NCBI GenBank assembly: GCA_000328365.1
Contig: KB310616.1
Span: 321,780-385,779 of the forward strand
Source: Capitella teleta
Lineage: Eukaryota; Annelida; Polychaeta; Capitellidae
Length of the DNA: 64,000 nt
Reading direction: 5' to 3'
Shown here: positions 11,601-39,149 of the stretch, piece by piece
Position numbering within the stretch: position 1 is the first letter of the stretch
Layout: each line of letters begins with the position of its first letter
The notes under the pieces: model-generated
What the model saw: the letters and a program-made list of their open reading frames with translations, nothing else
Databases searched by the model: none
What the model was told of the DNA's origin: nothing
Program-made: the position numbers and the translations under genes

Positions 11601-13144
11601 ATGACCAATGAGAGCATCGATTGCAGCAATTCCTCGATTGATTTCTGTCCTACACAGGTCACTTACATTGGATATGTCTGGGTGCAGCCAGCAGTATGTC
11701 TAGTGGGTGCAGTGTTAAACGCACTGAATCTGATTGTGTTTCGACGCTGTGTTTTGAAATCTCAGACGTTTAATTACCTGGCAGTCCTGGCAGTGTGTGA
11801 CCTTATGTCACTTTTGTTTCTTGCCCCACTCGGCCCATTTCGTTGCCTCACAGTGACTGACCCCGGTGGTAATCGGATCAAAGGATTTGCTGAAATATAC
11901 TTTTTTCTTCCAATGGGGAAATTCTTTGTCACTGCAGGTATTCTCACCACAGCAGCCGTGTCTATCGAGCGCTGCCACCACGTCAGCCGCAGATCGCACG
12001 CTTTCAATCACCCTTTCCTCGAGAATAACCCTATTCAATATTTACCCCTTGCTTTCATCGCAAGTGCATCTATTGCGATGAATATTCCATTCTTCTTCAA
12101 CACAACACTGTGCGATGATGGCTCAATTACATTATCTGCTTTTGGACAAGCCCCGGGCTACACTGTCTTCTTGTGGATACGTCTGATCACAATTAAGTTT
12201 GTGCCTCTTCTTCTCGTCGTTATTGTGAATTCCATTCTCATTGTTCTCATCATAAGATCAAACCTGAAGAGTCAGACATCATCTGAGGTTGAACGCACCA
12301 AGGTAAGAACGGTAGAAAGCACAACAGAAAATAATATACATTAATCTAAATTTATTTGCCTTTTTACTATCTGCTCTGATTAAACCAAATCGGCGGAGTT
12401 GGCATTGTTTATCTCTTTGACTAATCTCTGGGTGTAATCTCACTCTAAACAGGCGGAAATACATCATGAATTATAGGTTTCTCCATTAAGCATCTGAGTG
12501 CTAGCTGCTTGCAATGAAACTAAACCCAAAACAATACTACGTGTAACATTATGATCCACGTATTCATGGCAACAAGGAACAAAACAAAAAATGGGAATAA
12601 TTAATCTTAATTTGGATACTCATGACACCATTTAACAAGTTACCCATTGTAAACCTACTGTTACTTACTGTCTTGTAGAGTCTTTGCTGTACGTGGACTT
12701 TTTTTAAATGTATACATTGGATACTCTTTAGTGGTTTAATTAATGTGTAATGTGTTTTTCTTGCATTGTTCGGAATCTTGTGTAAATTGATATATTTAAT
12801 GACTAATTTCTTCGTCAACCCTGACAGCAATCGCTTTTTTTCACTTGTCCTTACAGATCCGCATATCTGCCATGTTGGTCAGCATCTCGGCAGTGTACGT
12901 CTCGTGTCATGTGATGGAGCCGTTCACCTACAGCGCCATCTACGGGGTGATCAACGGCGCAGATCAGGTTCACAACGAGGCTCATATGACTCTGATGGCG
13001 ATTACAAATATTCTGGAGCTATTTTCCATGACATGTAACTTCGTTTTCTATTGTATCTTCTACAAACCATTCCAGGCAACACTCGGACACATGTTTAAAC
13101 GGTGCTCCTCGCAGACCTCAACAAATGGGCTAGGAGAAGCGTAA
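11601..13144 (+). CDS. Rhodopsin-family GPCR, peptide-receptor-like, 2 exons
   Basis: Exons 11601-12302 and 12857-13144 join in phase 0 across a GT-AG intron of 554 bp and give 329 aa. Seven hydrophobic segments lie near residues 27-50, 57-78, 96-122, 148-166, 188-219, 236-256 and 279-303. The TM2 aspartate is Asp67; the DRY position reads ERC (123-125); Cys82 and Cys171 are candidates for the extracellular disulphide; TM7 has NFVFY (295-299) in place of NPxxY. N-glycosylation sites are at Asn3 and Asn10. The intron falls after the third intracellular loop, before TM6. Layout and the TM7 form resemble FMRFamide/neuropeptide-type receptors; the ligand is unknown. It is convergent with the guanylyl cyclase gene, 286 bp away; AATAAA at 13405-13410 may end its transcript. 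Confidence 0.9.
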
Positions 13145-13430
13145 CAGTGAACCAACAGTGAATCAGTGCTTGTACGGTTTAATAACAACGAGAGATCAAA
13201 GTACAGATATCAAGGAGAAATGTTATGTCGATTTATCAAGTGTGTTTTTAAAATATACTAAACATGATTTTGGTGCCGCTTTGATGGTCGATGTTGTTCA
13301 TCCAGTAAAAGCAAAAACCATAATGAATTAATGTAATTTCGACAAGGGTATCCAAACATTACATAGCGTTCAATTACCGATATGAAAACACGAGTTCATC
13401 AATCAATAAATCATTTCGATATTCTGCATT

Positions 13431-28750
<15,320 letters not shown>

Positions 28751-28909
28751 CCCCTGCTTTTCTAATCCCTGACTATTGATTGCTGGAGATGAAGCCGCTG
28801 AGACAACATATATGCGACATTGTGCGATTGTACATTGACATGAAGTTGCATCGAACTCGGTGCGTTTGTTGTGATTTTTGGACAGATCGAAATATGTAAT
28901 ATAATCATC

Positions 28910-28985
28910 ACCTAAAAAAACAAAAACAAAAAACAAAAACAAAAACAAAAACAAAAAGAAAAAAACGGAAAACAGAAAAAAAGAT
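28910..28985. repeat. (A)nC simple repeat
   Basis: CAAAAA-type units. The Phe/Leu-rich minus-strand frame that runs through it into the putative signal peptide is not expected to be coding here. Confidence 0.9.
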
Positions 28986-30167
28986 GACATCTGCTCAATA
29001 ATCTACTTTTTAGCATGATCAGCTTACCGAACATATGATATGTGAATGATTGATGAATTATTCACCGTTAGCGCGACGCTCTAAGTATCAATTTGACAAG
29101 TCGATGAGCTTTCGTATGAGTGCGTTTAAGTGATGCGGTTTTATTGGTTTATCTGGTAATATTTCGGATGATCCGGTTTACTGACTGTCCTCAAGGATAA
29201 AAATATCCTCAGGGAAGAAACGACCGAAGTCGGATGTCAATTATTTGGAGGGCGCAAACGCTCAATCCAAAAACGATGTCACGGTTGTCCCTGTTCCCAA
29301 ACGATTTAATATGCTAATCCTCTTGTTCGGGGATCTAGCTAATATTACCAACCATAATTGTGTCACACCCCTTTCAACTTTACATTTGCTTCATTATTGT
29401 ACTTTAAAAAGACACCTCGTATCAGCGTGGCCCTAATTACCCGCGTTAGGTCGTAAAACGTCACATACTTTGTGTTTCCTCCCAAAAAAAGCAAGTGTTT
29501 GTTGGAAATCGGGAAGTTTTCCGTCGAGCAGCGGCCACTTCACGTATCCAGAGCAGTTCTCTACTCCCTGGCTAGCAAACAAGGCTGCCTACTACAGGGA
29601 CTGGATCGCGATGCTGGCCAGTTAGACGGAGAATGTGTGTCCTGTCCACCATGGGCACGTGACAACAACATAAGCTATTCATTATACAGAGTAATTAACT
29701 CAAAAATACTACTACCACCAACACCACTGATATAATAATAGATGTCAGCCTTAAACTGAATTAAATACTGATAGATAAATGTTCAAAAATATCAGAACTT
29801 TTAACCTCCAAGCTGCACTAATTTCCTCCTCGTCCTTTCTCATTGCCATCATCCTGTTCCCAGCAAGTCTGGAGACTTTGTCGTGTATGGTGGCCAGCGT
29901 AAATGTCGCACGATTCTTTAAAGTAGTATATACTAACCCTGTAAGTTGTTATGTGGATGCAGGGATGCCCGGAGCGCCATTTCGTGAATTTAATTTTGGC
30001 ACGATAAAAATATCCGTAGAATTGGAACAAAGAACAGGAAGAGCAACCGTTACTCCTTTATACTTCACTAGGTGCAACCCTTCTAATTTGCTTGCTTATG
30101 GCGATCGAGTGTGTCAATTAAATGTGTACTTTAATGCTATTATAATTCCTCCCAATCGTTTAAGAAG

Positions 30168-30645
30168 TTGATTAAACAAAGGAATCAAATGCGGGTATCG
30201 TCGTCTTATCAATCAATTCCTTTATGTCTGCATGGCTGGCTTTCTTTTAATTTAATTGGTCGCTCAGTTAGACGATGTTCAGGAGCAGAACGAACGATGG
30301 GAGTTGTGAGTGGAGATCATGGAATCGAGTGGAGAAGCGAGGGAAATTGAAACTTGGACAGTCAGAGCTAATCCACGAACACATGCATAATATGAGAGCC
30401 CACAACGACCATAAAGTCAATTCAGTGTCTACTCTCTACATTGCCCACTTCATTTGATCGTTTCCTTTTCTTCGACCTGCTTGTAACCTAACGGTACATG
30501 CCACCATAGACCTCTATGCCTGCCAATATAATATGGTTATGCTTTTTTGTACGGCATATAATTTTCATTAATTAAATTTTGTGGTGTGACATGTAATCCG
30601 CCCTTTTCGTCAATCCGCCTGTTTCCTTGGGACTGATTAATTGTA
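30168..30645. mobile_element. pogo-like element, truncated copy
   Basis: Shares ordered blocks with the element at 46282-47148: AATTGGTCGCTCAGTTAGACG, TTCAGGAGC(A/G)GAACGAACGA, GAGTGGAGAAGCGAG, and the end block ACATGTAATCCGCCCTTTTCG followed by AATCCGCCTGTTTCCTTGGG. It lacks the outer TIR on the right and the left end is missing. Confidence 0.75.
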
Positions 30646-30744
30646 ATGGTTATAGCAATGAGGCAATGATTGTTTGAACTTTTTTATATTTTACCTGCAT
30701 ATGTTGTACCTCATTGGGCTTGGTTATCATAATCATATTTCAAC

Positions 30745-31660
30745 ATAACTGAACAGCAAAAGAAACGTAACGTAACAAAAATACCCATAAATTTATTAAA
30801 TCACCGAAAAAATAAATTGAAATTTTAATAGCACTTAAACGAGATTCACAGGCGGGTCATGACTTCTTCGAATTTGACATGCGTGTAAATTTCTGTCGTG
30901 TACAGCAAGCAACAGGGAAAAAAAAGGTTTTTCACCCAAAATTCACCGTGAAACGGGTGCCGTTAGAGACAGAGCCAAGTCAAGAATTGTTAATGTGACC
31001 AATAGACGCCAGGACACAGCTATCCGGATCGGGAATCTCGGGAACCGATCCCTCGAAGCCACGGCATCTTCAGCCGGTGAAATTGGGCAGCGTGGTCGCC
31101 TGATAAGTGCGGATGTGGTTCGGCGACGGCTTCATGATGCTGAGCTCACTGCTCGCCGCCCATTCCGAGGTCCACTCGTGACCCCTCGACTTCGCCAGAG
31201 ACGCCTCAGATTGGCCGGTCAGCACAAAATGTGGACTCACGAGAGATGGAGCAGTGTCGATTACTCCAGATGACGAAAGTCGGTTCTGAGTGGATCCCCT
31301 ATTCTCCTGACATGAGCCAAATTGAACATATTTGAGGTAACCTAGAAAGGCGAGTGGCAGCCCTGAGACCAAGGAATCGACAAAATCTAACACTCATCCC
31401 TAGGGAAATGTGGTAAACCATCTCCCAAACGGAGTCCGGGCTCTCATCCAGGGTATATGCGTGCGAGATGCAGTGCATGCATCTCGAGATGGACACACGT
31501 CAGAGATGTAGTCAGAGATGGACACACGCGATACTGACATCTGTTTTTTGTTCCATTTCTCTGTATTGCCTGGGGTTGTGAAAACATAAAGAGATCCCAC
31601 CTCTGTTTAACTGAGTCGTGTTCATTTCATTCTCTATCGATTTCAACGAAATTTAAAAAT
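30745..31660 (+). mobile_element. Tc1-like transposon, internally deleted and decayed
   Basis: The plus-strand frame near 31095-31270 reads ISADVVRRRLHDAELTARRP followed by TPRLRQRRLRLAGQH and WTHERWSSVDYS, the helix-turn-helix end and first-aspartate approach of Tc1 transposase (compare ISAQTVRNRLREHGLRARRP). Near 31295 it continues as YSPDMSQIEHI, then GNLERRV, equivalent to SPDLNPIEHLW, so the catalytic core between the two blocks is deleted; in-frame stops follow. The 5' flank (30745-30950) matches the Tc1-type end at 49920-50165, including GGTTTTTCACCCAAA. Non-autonomous. Confidence 0.85.
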
Positions 31661-32585
31661 AACTGCTCCAGAATAATTTTAGAATCTGAGGGTATATGTA
31701 GTTTGACTCCAGGATTCTCTTATCACGGGCAATCATGAAGTTGTTGATCGTTTCTTTGATTGTATTATATGACGGAGCTCATGAAAGTGGGTCATAATAT
31801 ACCTTCTTTTTTTTCTATTTCTAAATATAAAGATATGCCCGTAAAATGATCAGGAACGTGAATGAAAAAATGCGATGAATAAATAAATAATTTCCCGTAT
31901 GGAACAGCAGTACAAACGATGGAAACGATTTGCTACGAGTAATAGAATATGCAAAACAAAAAGCTATTAGAAAGTCTATTCAAAGTGATGAATATCAGCT
32001 GAATAATGCAATGATCGCTTGAAATATATTCCGGATTTCCGCTAAAGCCTCATCAAGTGTGCAGGTGTGCATGTTAAAACAGATAGATATAACCTGGATG
32101 ATGAATAAGTGATGAATCACATTGTCTCAAGAATTTATCAAATGTTCCCGGTGCATGAGTCAACTTCCGTCCTTCTAGATATCAGCGCCCACGAGGATTG
32201 TAAAACAGTCTTCCTGCATAGGAAGATTAGCCATTACACAAAACTAAGTTCAATTTGGTTTGTTATCTTGCAGCATAAAACAATGTGTGAGTTCATTTTC
32301 AAATTAAGTTTGCATTTTTTCCATTGTGCACATAAAGTTGTGTTATGCATAATTATGCCTCAATCTTGTTTTCCTTTTCATAAATATATTATAACAACTT
32401 GCAGTAAGTGCTTGTGAAGCATGATCGATGCATTAGACAATGTTCCATGTTACAATGTTACATCCTAGTTATGCTGACTGTGGAGGTCGAGGTCCGATTG
32501 GGCAACGGGTGGTATGATTGTGGAGTAAAATAGTAATTTTTTTTAATATCATAATTCGTCAGTGTAGTGCTTTCCAAATGCATGA

Positions 32586-32743
32586 CAAGGTCGGACGCTG
32601 TGCACTACTGCCTATATGGTAGTCTGCAGGATGAAAAACCCTTATAATTTATTGTTGAGCGTAAGGCAAAACCCCGGTCCCGGGCGTCTGTTCTGGCGCC
32701 TCTGATCACCCGAATTACTTGGGTGGAGCCTCGGTTTAATTGA
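32586..32743 (+). mobile_element. tRNA-derived SINE, copy 2 (3' body only)
   Basis: Plus-strand sequence matches the reverse complement of 2457-2600: GGTCGGACGCTGTGCACTACTG, then CTGCAGGATGAAAAACCCTT, GGTCCCGGGCGTCTGTTCTGG and ATCACCCGAATTACTTGGGTGG in the same order. The tRNA-like head is missing. Confidence 0.75.
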
Positions 32744-33579
32744 TAATCTTTCCAAAGATTTGTTGTTCATCATAATCTTCTTGATGGCACTTTCTTTGGT
32801 TGTTGCCAATGCAGAGTACCATTCAATATTCAAAATACACGCTTGAAGAAACAAAATGGTAATGAATGAAAATGTACAGAAAACAAGGTGAACGTACGGT
32901 TTGGGTGTGATCACAGGTCAGAGGTCAGAAGTCACAGGTCAGAGGCCACAATGAGGTGTTGCCAAGTCCCTTCTGATCACGCGGGAAAACTCATTCTCTT
33001 GCATTATTAGCTCCGGATCCCCCACCCCGCCTGACTTCTGATTGACCAAGAACCTGCCAGATAGCGGTCCTTTTTTAACTTGTACACTTGCTTCTCAATA
33101 TACTCCTAAAATATAATGCAGGGAGTGCAATGTTGTTTACTGAGAAAAATTGCACAAAACCCTTACGTACATGTTTCAATGGAGGTTGTCATGGGGATAG
33201 TTCAAGGATTCCTGGTATCAGTGTTTACCAGAACATCATGATCCATATGAGCGGTTAATTCTTGACATGAACAATCCCTTGAATATTCCATAATATAGTG
33301 TGTTTTAGAGCTCTCTAAATGCTATAGTTAGGATGCATAATTAATGAGTCCCAATCCTCAATAGGCGGCGACATCAGTAGCTCTCTGTGAAATCAATAAC
33401 AAGTCCATCGATCACAATGATAACAATAAGAATCATAGAGCACTCGAGAGTTATTCATAACGTTCACAGATTATCTACGCCCGAGAAACTCATGCATCAT
33501 AACGCATTCAGCATTCTGGTTCACTGATCCCTAGACAGATGTGTTGTGAATGAATACCCATGCATGCCTATATAGTTTT

Positions 33580-34184
33580 ATGGAAGGCTAGAAGGGTCAT
33601 AACCCAGAATTAGTTCACGGAACATTTAATTGCTCCGCGAAGCAATTTGGAATTAGTTCAAGGAGCATTTAATTGTTCCACGGAGCAATTCAGAGTACTG
33701 CTCCGCTATCATTGGTTTGCCATGCAGCCAATCGGCTTGTATAACATTCGAGTTGTCAGCGGCGGCACCTCCAGCAAGTAAAATGTTGACGCACAGATCA
33801 ATTTCGCGGCGAACACCTTGGAGAAATACCACCGGATTTGCGGCCATGCTAGCTATCTGGCTATCAGCTGCTGATAACCTGACAATTTCTGACAACTTAA
33901 TTGCAGACTAACACAAAGAAACAAGTCAAACAACTATAAAATTTCCGATGCCTCGCAGACTCGGCATTATCATTGTAGCGAACTGAAAGGGGGTGAAAAC
34001 AAAACATAAATCCTGTCACGGCCTCTGTGATTGGTTGGAATTAGTGCGCGGATCATTTCAGAGCACGTGGAGGGAGGGGCGCTACGCCAGCCAATGAGAG
34101 CCCGCGGGAATTGTTCCGCGGACTAATTCGAATTAGTCCGCGGATCAATTCATTGCTTCGCGGAGCAATAATCTGGCCTTCCAT
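33580..34184. mobile_element. hAT-like MITE with internal palindromes
   Basis: Ends ATGGAAGGCTAGA and (reverse-complemented) ATGGAAGGCCAGA form a terminal inverted repeat. Flanks ATAGTTTT (33572-33579) and ATAGTTTA (34185-34192) are an 8-bp target duplication with one mismatch, as hAT elements make. Inside both ends are repeated GCTCCGCGAAGCAATT and AATTAGTCCGCGGA modules in both orientations, which can form strong hairpins. The middle has an 80-codon minus-strand open frame (33653-33895) without known motifs. Confidence 0.7.
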
Positions 34185-34273
34185 ATAGTTTACGTAATAG
34201 TAGATCTTTAATTCTCCTTCCCTCTGCTTCAATCTCTCCATCAATTGGCCCCTTAATTTGTACTTTCATTGGT

Positions 34274-34341
34274 NNNNNNNNNNNNNNNNNNNNNNNNNNN
34301 NNNNNNNNNNNNNNNNNNNNNNNNNNNNNNNNNNNNNNNNN
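34274..34341. other. Assembly gap (68 N)
   Basis: A run of N shortly after the hAT-like MITE. Confidence 0.99.
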
Positions 34342-34687
34342 GGCAATCCGGTACAAATATTTGAACTAAAAGGTTGGCGTTAAGTCAATAAGTGAAAGTA
34401 TTTTATGAATATAAATAAATATAAGATCGAAGGACACAGTGAAACATCATATATGTTGAAAATTACAATTGCAGTATTAATGATAGGTAGTACGTATATA
34501 TTGTGAAAATAGAGATTTATAAGGTAGAGGAAGTGATTCATTCGACCAAAAGAACTGCAAAAACCATGAAATTAGACACGGAAATGATTAATAGACTGTT
34601 GTTCAATCATTGTATTTACTAAAGATCAAATTTACTATTAAAATCCATTCATTTTATGCGATTTTATTCTGTTTTATTTCTTCTTCT

Positions 34688-34718
<31 letters not shown>

Positions 34719-36660
34719 CGTGACGAAGAACTTGCGTTATGGTATCCATGACTGTCATGTCCGACGCATGCTCTGATATTATTCTATATGTGAAAACTAA
34801 AAATACAATTATGTAATGTCCTTACATCAATTTATTTCTTGCAAATATATTATAGAACGATCAAAGAATAATGGCCAGACCACTTATTATAAATATTGAT
34901 GGCCAGGTTGTACTTATATTGCAATGAAATAAATAAAAATAATTATATATATTAAACACCATCATGCAATATATCAGTGTATCAATGATTTTTTTTTTCC
35001 CGTTATGCTGATTCTCATTAAGCTTTGCATGCATCATGATAGTGCTAGCCCTTTAAGTGCTAACCAGGGGCTGTGAATACCGGATTTATATTCGTCGATA
35101 TGGCGTCCTGACTAATTCATAGACATCTGTTATATATGCCAATCTTGACATTGACGGCAGATTTTGCAGTGAACAAAAAACGAGCAACTGTTAAAAGTGG
35201 CGCCCTTGAGGTTAATCTTCTGATAACAACGTTTATTCAGCACGTACAACTGTTAGATGTTTTGAAGAGGATCCACTTGTTCAGTAGGGCCTACCCTCAC
35301 ATGACCTTTTGCACGATTCATGCAAAATATCTCAATGCTCACTACGATGTGTGGGGAGGAAGTCTGTCGTTCGCTCAATTCACTATGTCTATGTCACTAT
35401 GTCTGATGGCAATCGCTCATCTGGAGATTGTTCGACATCGAGGACAAGATGTGCTATTATAAAGTGATCTGATTTGTCCAACATGTTTATTCCTGAAACT
35501 GAGTGCTCATACTATTTCTGTGTAGTAATATATTGTTTGGGCAATATATTTCCAGATGACGTTTTGAGAGTTGGTCACATGACAATTTGCACTCTCCTCT
35601 TTGTCTGGGAATCTTTTTAACAGTATCCACCTCGTACTCTCACGTTGAGCATTGATCTGGCACTAATAATATCGGTCCAGTCGCACAAAAATGCATAAAA
35701 CATGAGACCTCAATTTCGAGGTATGTGATTGTAAATAATCTTTAAATAACTAACCACACATTAAATCTCAGAGGATGCCCAATAAAGAAACATCAAATGA
35801 AAACACTATCAAACAGAAACAATGTAAACAAAATCGATACATTTTGTGCTCCTATGCAAATTTTTAATAATCTTCCCCCAAATATATTTCCAGATCCCCC
35901 CCCTCAACTTCGTCACCTTCAAAAAGATTTCATATAGGACTTTTTACAACCACTTACATAACTAATGTGATAAACAAAATAATAATAATGACAATAATAA
36001 TAAAAATATAATAAAAATATGTAGCATGTTAATTCAAGTTCGGAAGCAGCAAGGCAATGATACACATCCCTGCAAACATAACTTTGAAGTTTGATTTGCA
36101 GTGATGACTGAAAGTGATCAATGACAACAGGATTTCGTTGAATAGTGTGGGAAAGCTAACATAATTATGACATTATTATAACTGGGGTACTGAACATCGT
36201 GCCCTTGAATCCTTTTGTTGCGCTTCACGGTGCTTCATGCTGCTACATGTACAGTGTGCTAGAAAGAACTCCATGATGCTACATTTTATTATTTCAGACA
36301 AAGGAGCTGCTTAACCTTTTTTTCTTCATCCCTTTGCTAAAGTGACAGAGAGGTTAGCGCCTTAATTTATGGCCTTAGCAATACACGGTACTCAAGGACA
36401 TTATTGGAGTTAACCTCCACAGCGTGCAACTCTAAAACGCGGACCGTAAACCCACATTGGAACCCATGCAACGAAAAATATAAAGACAACAACCATGGCA
36501 AAAGAGGACAGCGTCAGGTCCTGAGGGCTTGATTTCGTTCGTAAAACTTTGGCATCGCATTGCTTTGCCCCTTAATGACTAGAAGGAATTGGATTAAGAC
36601 ATGCAAATGATCAAAGCAACCCTAGAAGCGGCCATAATAGGACGATTGACATTACACAAA

Positions 36661-37708
36661 TCAAGTATTCTTCGTGTTCGTCGACTTATTCGGTGCGACC
36701 TGGTTACGCCCCTTGAGAAGTCGAGTGACTTTCTTTCTGAATCCTTTTGCTAGAATGACGTAGATGGCAAAGTTGGCGGAGGAGTTGGCTATCATAGTGA
36801 TGTAAGGTACGAAAGAAAAGTACTGCAATTCGCCTTCACAACGGGATGAATCAGAATATGGATCATACAGCCACATTAATACACTTTTGATCAAAACGAA
36901 TGACTGGCAAATGAGGAAGAGAGCGACGATGGCGACTGAAGACAGCGTCAGGTCCTTGCGAGCTTGAGTTCGGTCATCTGACTTCTGCATTACCTTGCTC
37001 TGTGTCTTCAAGGTGCGCAGAATTTGAATTGACATGAAGCTCAGGCTGGAAACTGGGATGACATAGGTCACGAGTCCCGTGGCCACGGTAGCATACAGGA
37101 TCTGGAATGCAGAGCTGTGGACGAGTGGTTGGCTTATGAATCTGTACCGATTGGTTATGCTGTCCACCAAAATGGCATACAGAAAAAAAGTTGGGCAAAA
37201 AGAAAAGAATCGAGACGACGTAGGAGACGGCTGTGAGGATGTTCACCAGACGAACGGAGCAGAGCTGCTTTGCACGATGAGGCAGGCAAACACTCACGTA
37301 ACGCTGGAAGGTGACCAGCATGGTGATGAAAGCAGAGACTTGGCTGAAGGTTCTTGTGAGTTCTGAGCCATATCTCAATGCGATGTGGTTGTAATTATGA
37401 CCGTTCCACCACCCGAAGAAATACTTACGAATTCCCACAGGTATCAGCATGAAGCCATACGTGATCAGAACCAAGCTATCAGCAATGGCCAGCATGAAGA
37501 GGCAGTTGATGGTTGCCGATTTCTTCCTCTCTCTGCCCATGATAGCAATGGTCATGCCATTTCCTGCCAGCCCAATGATGATCAAAAAGCCTCCGAAGCA
37601 TGATCCAAAGATTAGGTAATACAGGATGCACGAGTCAAACCGTGACAAATCCAGTTGCTGGCCTCCAACACTTTCCGTGGAGAACTCTTGCGTTGACACA
37701 GTCGCCAT
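36661..37708 (-). CDS. FMRFamide-receptor-like rhodopsin GPCR, single exon, one frame break
   Basis: The first frame (ATG at 37708) gives TM1-TM4: GLAGN with Asn50, AIADSLV with Asp77, and QRY in place of DRY (135-137) in TFQRYVSVCLPHRAK, close to the FMRFamide-receptor form. TM4 ends at LPNFF. A second frame then continues to the stop at 36661 with TM5-TM7: VTYVIPVSSLSF, VALFLICQSFVLIKS, and TM7 ending NSSANFAIY (NFAIY for NPxxY) before FRKKVTRLL. The two frames meet at a run of seven A at 37184-37190 (plus strand) and differ by one extra base. Without it the product would be about 348 aa, a normal length. The rest is intact, so an assembly error or a very young pseudogene are the two readings; I favour the error. 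The ligand is unknown. Confidence 0.85.
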
Positions 37709-38789
37709 GATTCTTTGTGCTATGCAGCTATCGTGGAAGCAAACGGCGTCGTAACAAGAGCGGCTGGTGAGACAGCTTCTCCCTTATATCATTTTCCTCT
37801 ACCCCTCCCCCTCCCCCGACCTTTTGCTCTTAGTCGCATTTTTTATATCAAGCGCTAGGTAGAATTGACCTAAATTATGCTACGTTGATAGAACTTCTTA
37901 TGCTCAGGGCTCGAATTCGCTATTCAGATTTTCCTGAGATATTATGTGTACAAGTGAGGTATACACACCTGTTACTATAATGTTTCATATTTTTATAGCT
38001 GACAAATTGTTACGTAATGCATGAGGGGGGTTCCCCATGCTTCTTAAGATTGTTTTTGTGACATGTATCAAGTACACACGACTGTCACACACAAGTGACA
38101 CACAAAGACACGCAAAGACACGCAAAGCGATCGTGTCTGGTGAAATTTGGCAACAATTATACAAATATGACGGACATGATGAACCAAATGCCATCCCTTG
38201 ATGCATAATAACCTAACGCATCAATTGTCATGACGTTCTTGGTTGGTTTGGGGTTCACACTGCAAAATGTCTAATCACTTCTGATGGCGACATTGTATCA
38301 TCTTCCACCGGATGTTATGGAACGTAGACATCAACATTTCCCATCTAAAGAATGATATATATGCGTATACACACTGTGAAATCTGTTTTCACAGGACTTA
38401 ATTTTACTCTTTGGTTATATCTCCTGATTAATCGATTGAGAAATTAACACGTGCTTCGATCCAACGCCCAAACTCTGTGTTAATGAAGTGAGTTTCCGAT
38501 CGAGACGAAGTAGAGTTCAGATATCTGGCTCCGGAATCACGAGAACATGTCCCATAGTCACCATTGACTTCCAAGTGATTTAACCGGATCATACCACTGA
38601 AAACACCTACAATGTCTTTTTACACTTAAAATTAAGACTGAATTATGACATTAATATGCATAACTGCCATAAAATATATTTTTATGCAAAGATGCAATAA
38701 TTTTAAGTCTGGCAGACTCATATCCCGAATGTTCATTCAATTGGATATAAATATATAATATGCATTAACGGTTATATACAGGCGATTAT

Positions 38790-38968
38790 ACCACTCAGTG
38801 CGTCTGCCAGCCAATCAGCTCTGTGTATTTGCGTAATTTATTCGTGTATAAATAACGCGTATAAATAAACAAATAGCATAGATCACTCTCGCCATTCACC
38901 TAATGTTAAAGTCTCAAAATGCAATTTCATAACGCCGCCGCTCATTGGACGTTATGATCTCATATGCG
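38790..38968 (+). repeat. Dispersed repeat R1, copy a (CCAAT/TATA-bearing)
   Basis: Pairs with 47361-47532. Shared blocks in order: GTCTGCCAGCCAATC, TGTGTATTTG, TATAAATAAACAAATA, CATAGATCAC, CTCGCCATTCACCTA, TCTCAAAATGCAATTTCATA, and TTGGACGTTATGAT. Both carry a CCAAT motif and a TATAAATA motif about 50-60 bp apart. Confidence 0.85.
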
Positions 38969-39149
38969 TTAAAATAAGCCACGTTGAAAAATAGCGCAAA
39001 TTAAAGCTCGTCAGTACGATGGCGTCGCCTCGATTTTCAGTAGGCAATTATGCGTACCACCACCAGAGTTTGATGTTATATCAAATGTCAGAGAAACTTT
39101 AGGATTCTGGTGTTGATTATGTATCATCAGCTTGAATGATACCAGTTGC

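Larger units (their letters stand above)
28751..36660. other. Intergenic region rich in mobile elements
   Basis: No host gene recognised. From left to right: an (A)nC tract, a pogo-like copy (30168-30645), a Tc1-like element (30745-31660), a SINE fragment (32586-32743), a hAT-like MITE (33580-34184), an assembly gap (34274-34341) and AT-rich DNA. A 108-residue open frame at 35136-35462 has no family-like motif. Confidence 0.55.

Noticed and set aside
33653-33911. Overlapping open frames in the hAT-like MITE
   Set aside because: No transposase motif or known domain; both strands are open over a short GC-rich stretch, so chance is likely.
35136-35462. 108-residue open frame
   Set aside because: No signal peptide, domain or splice context supports it.
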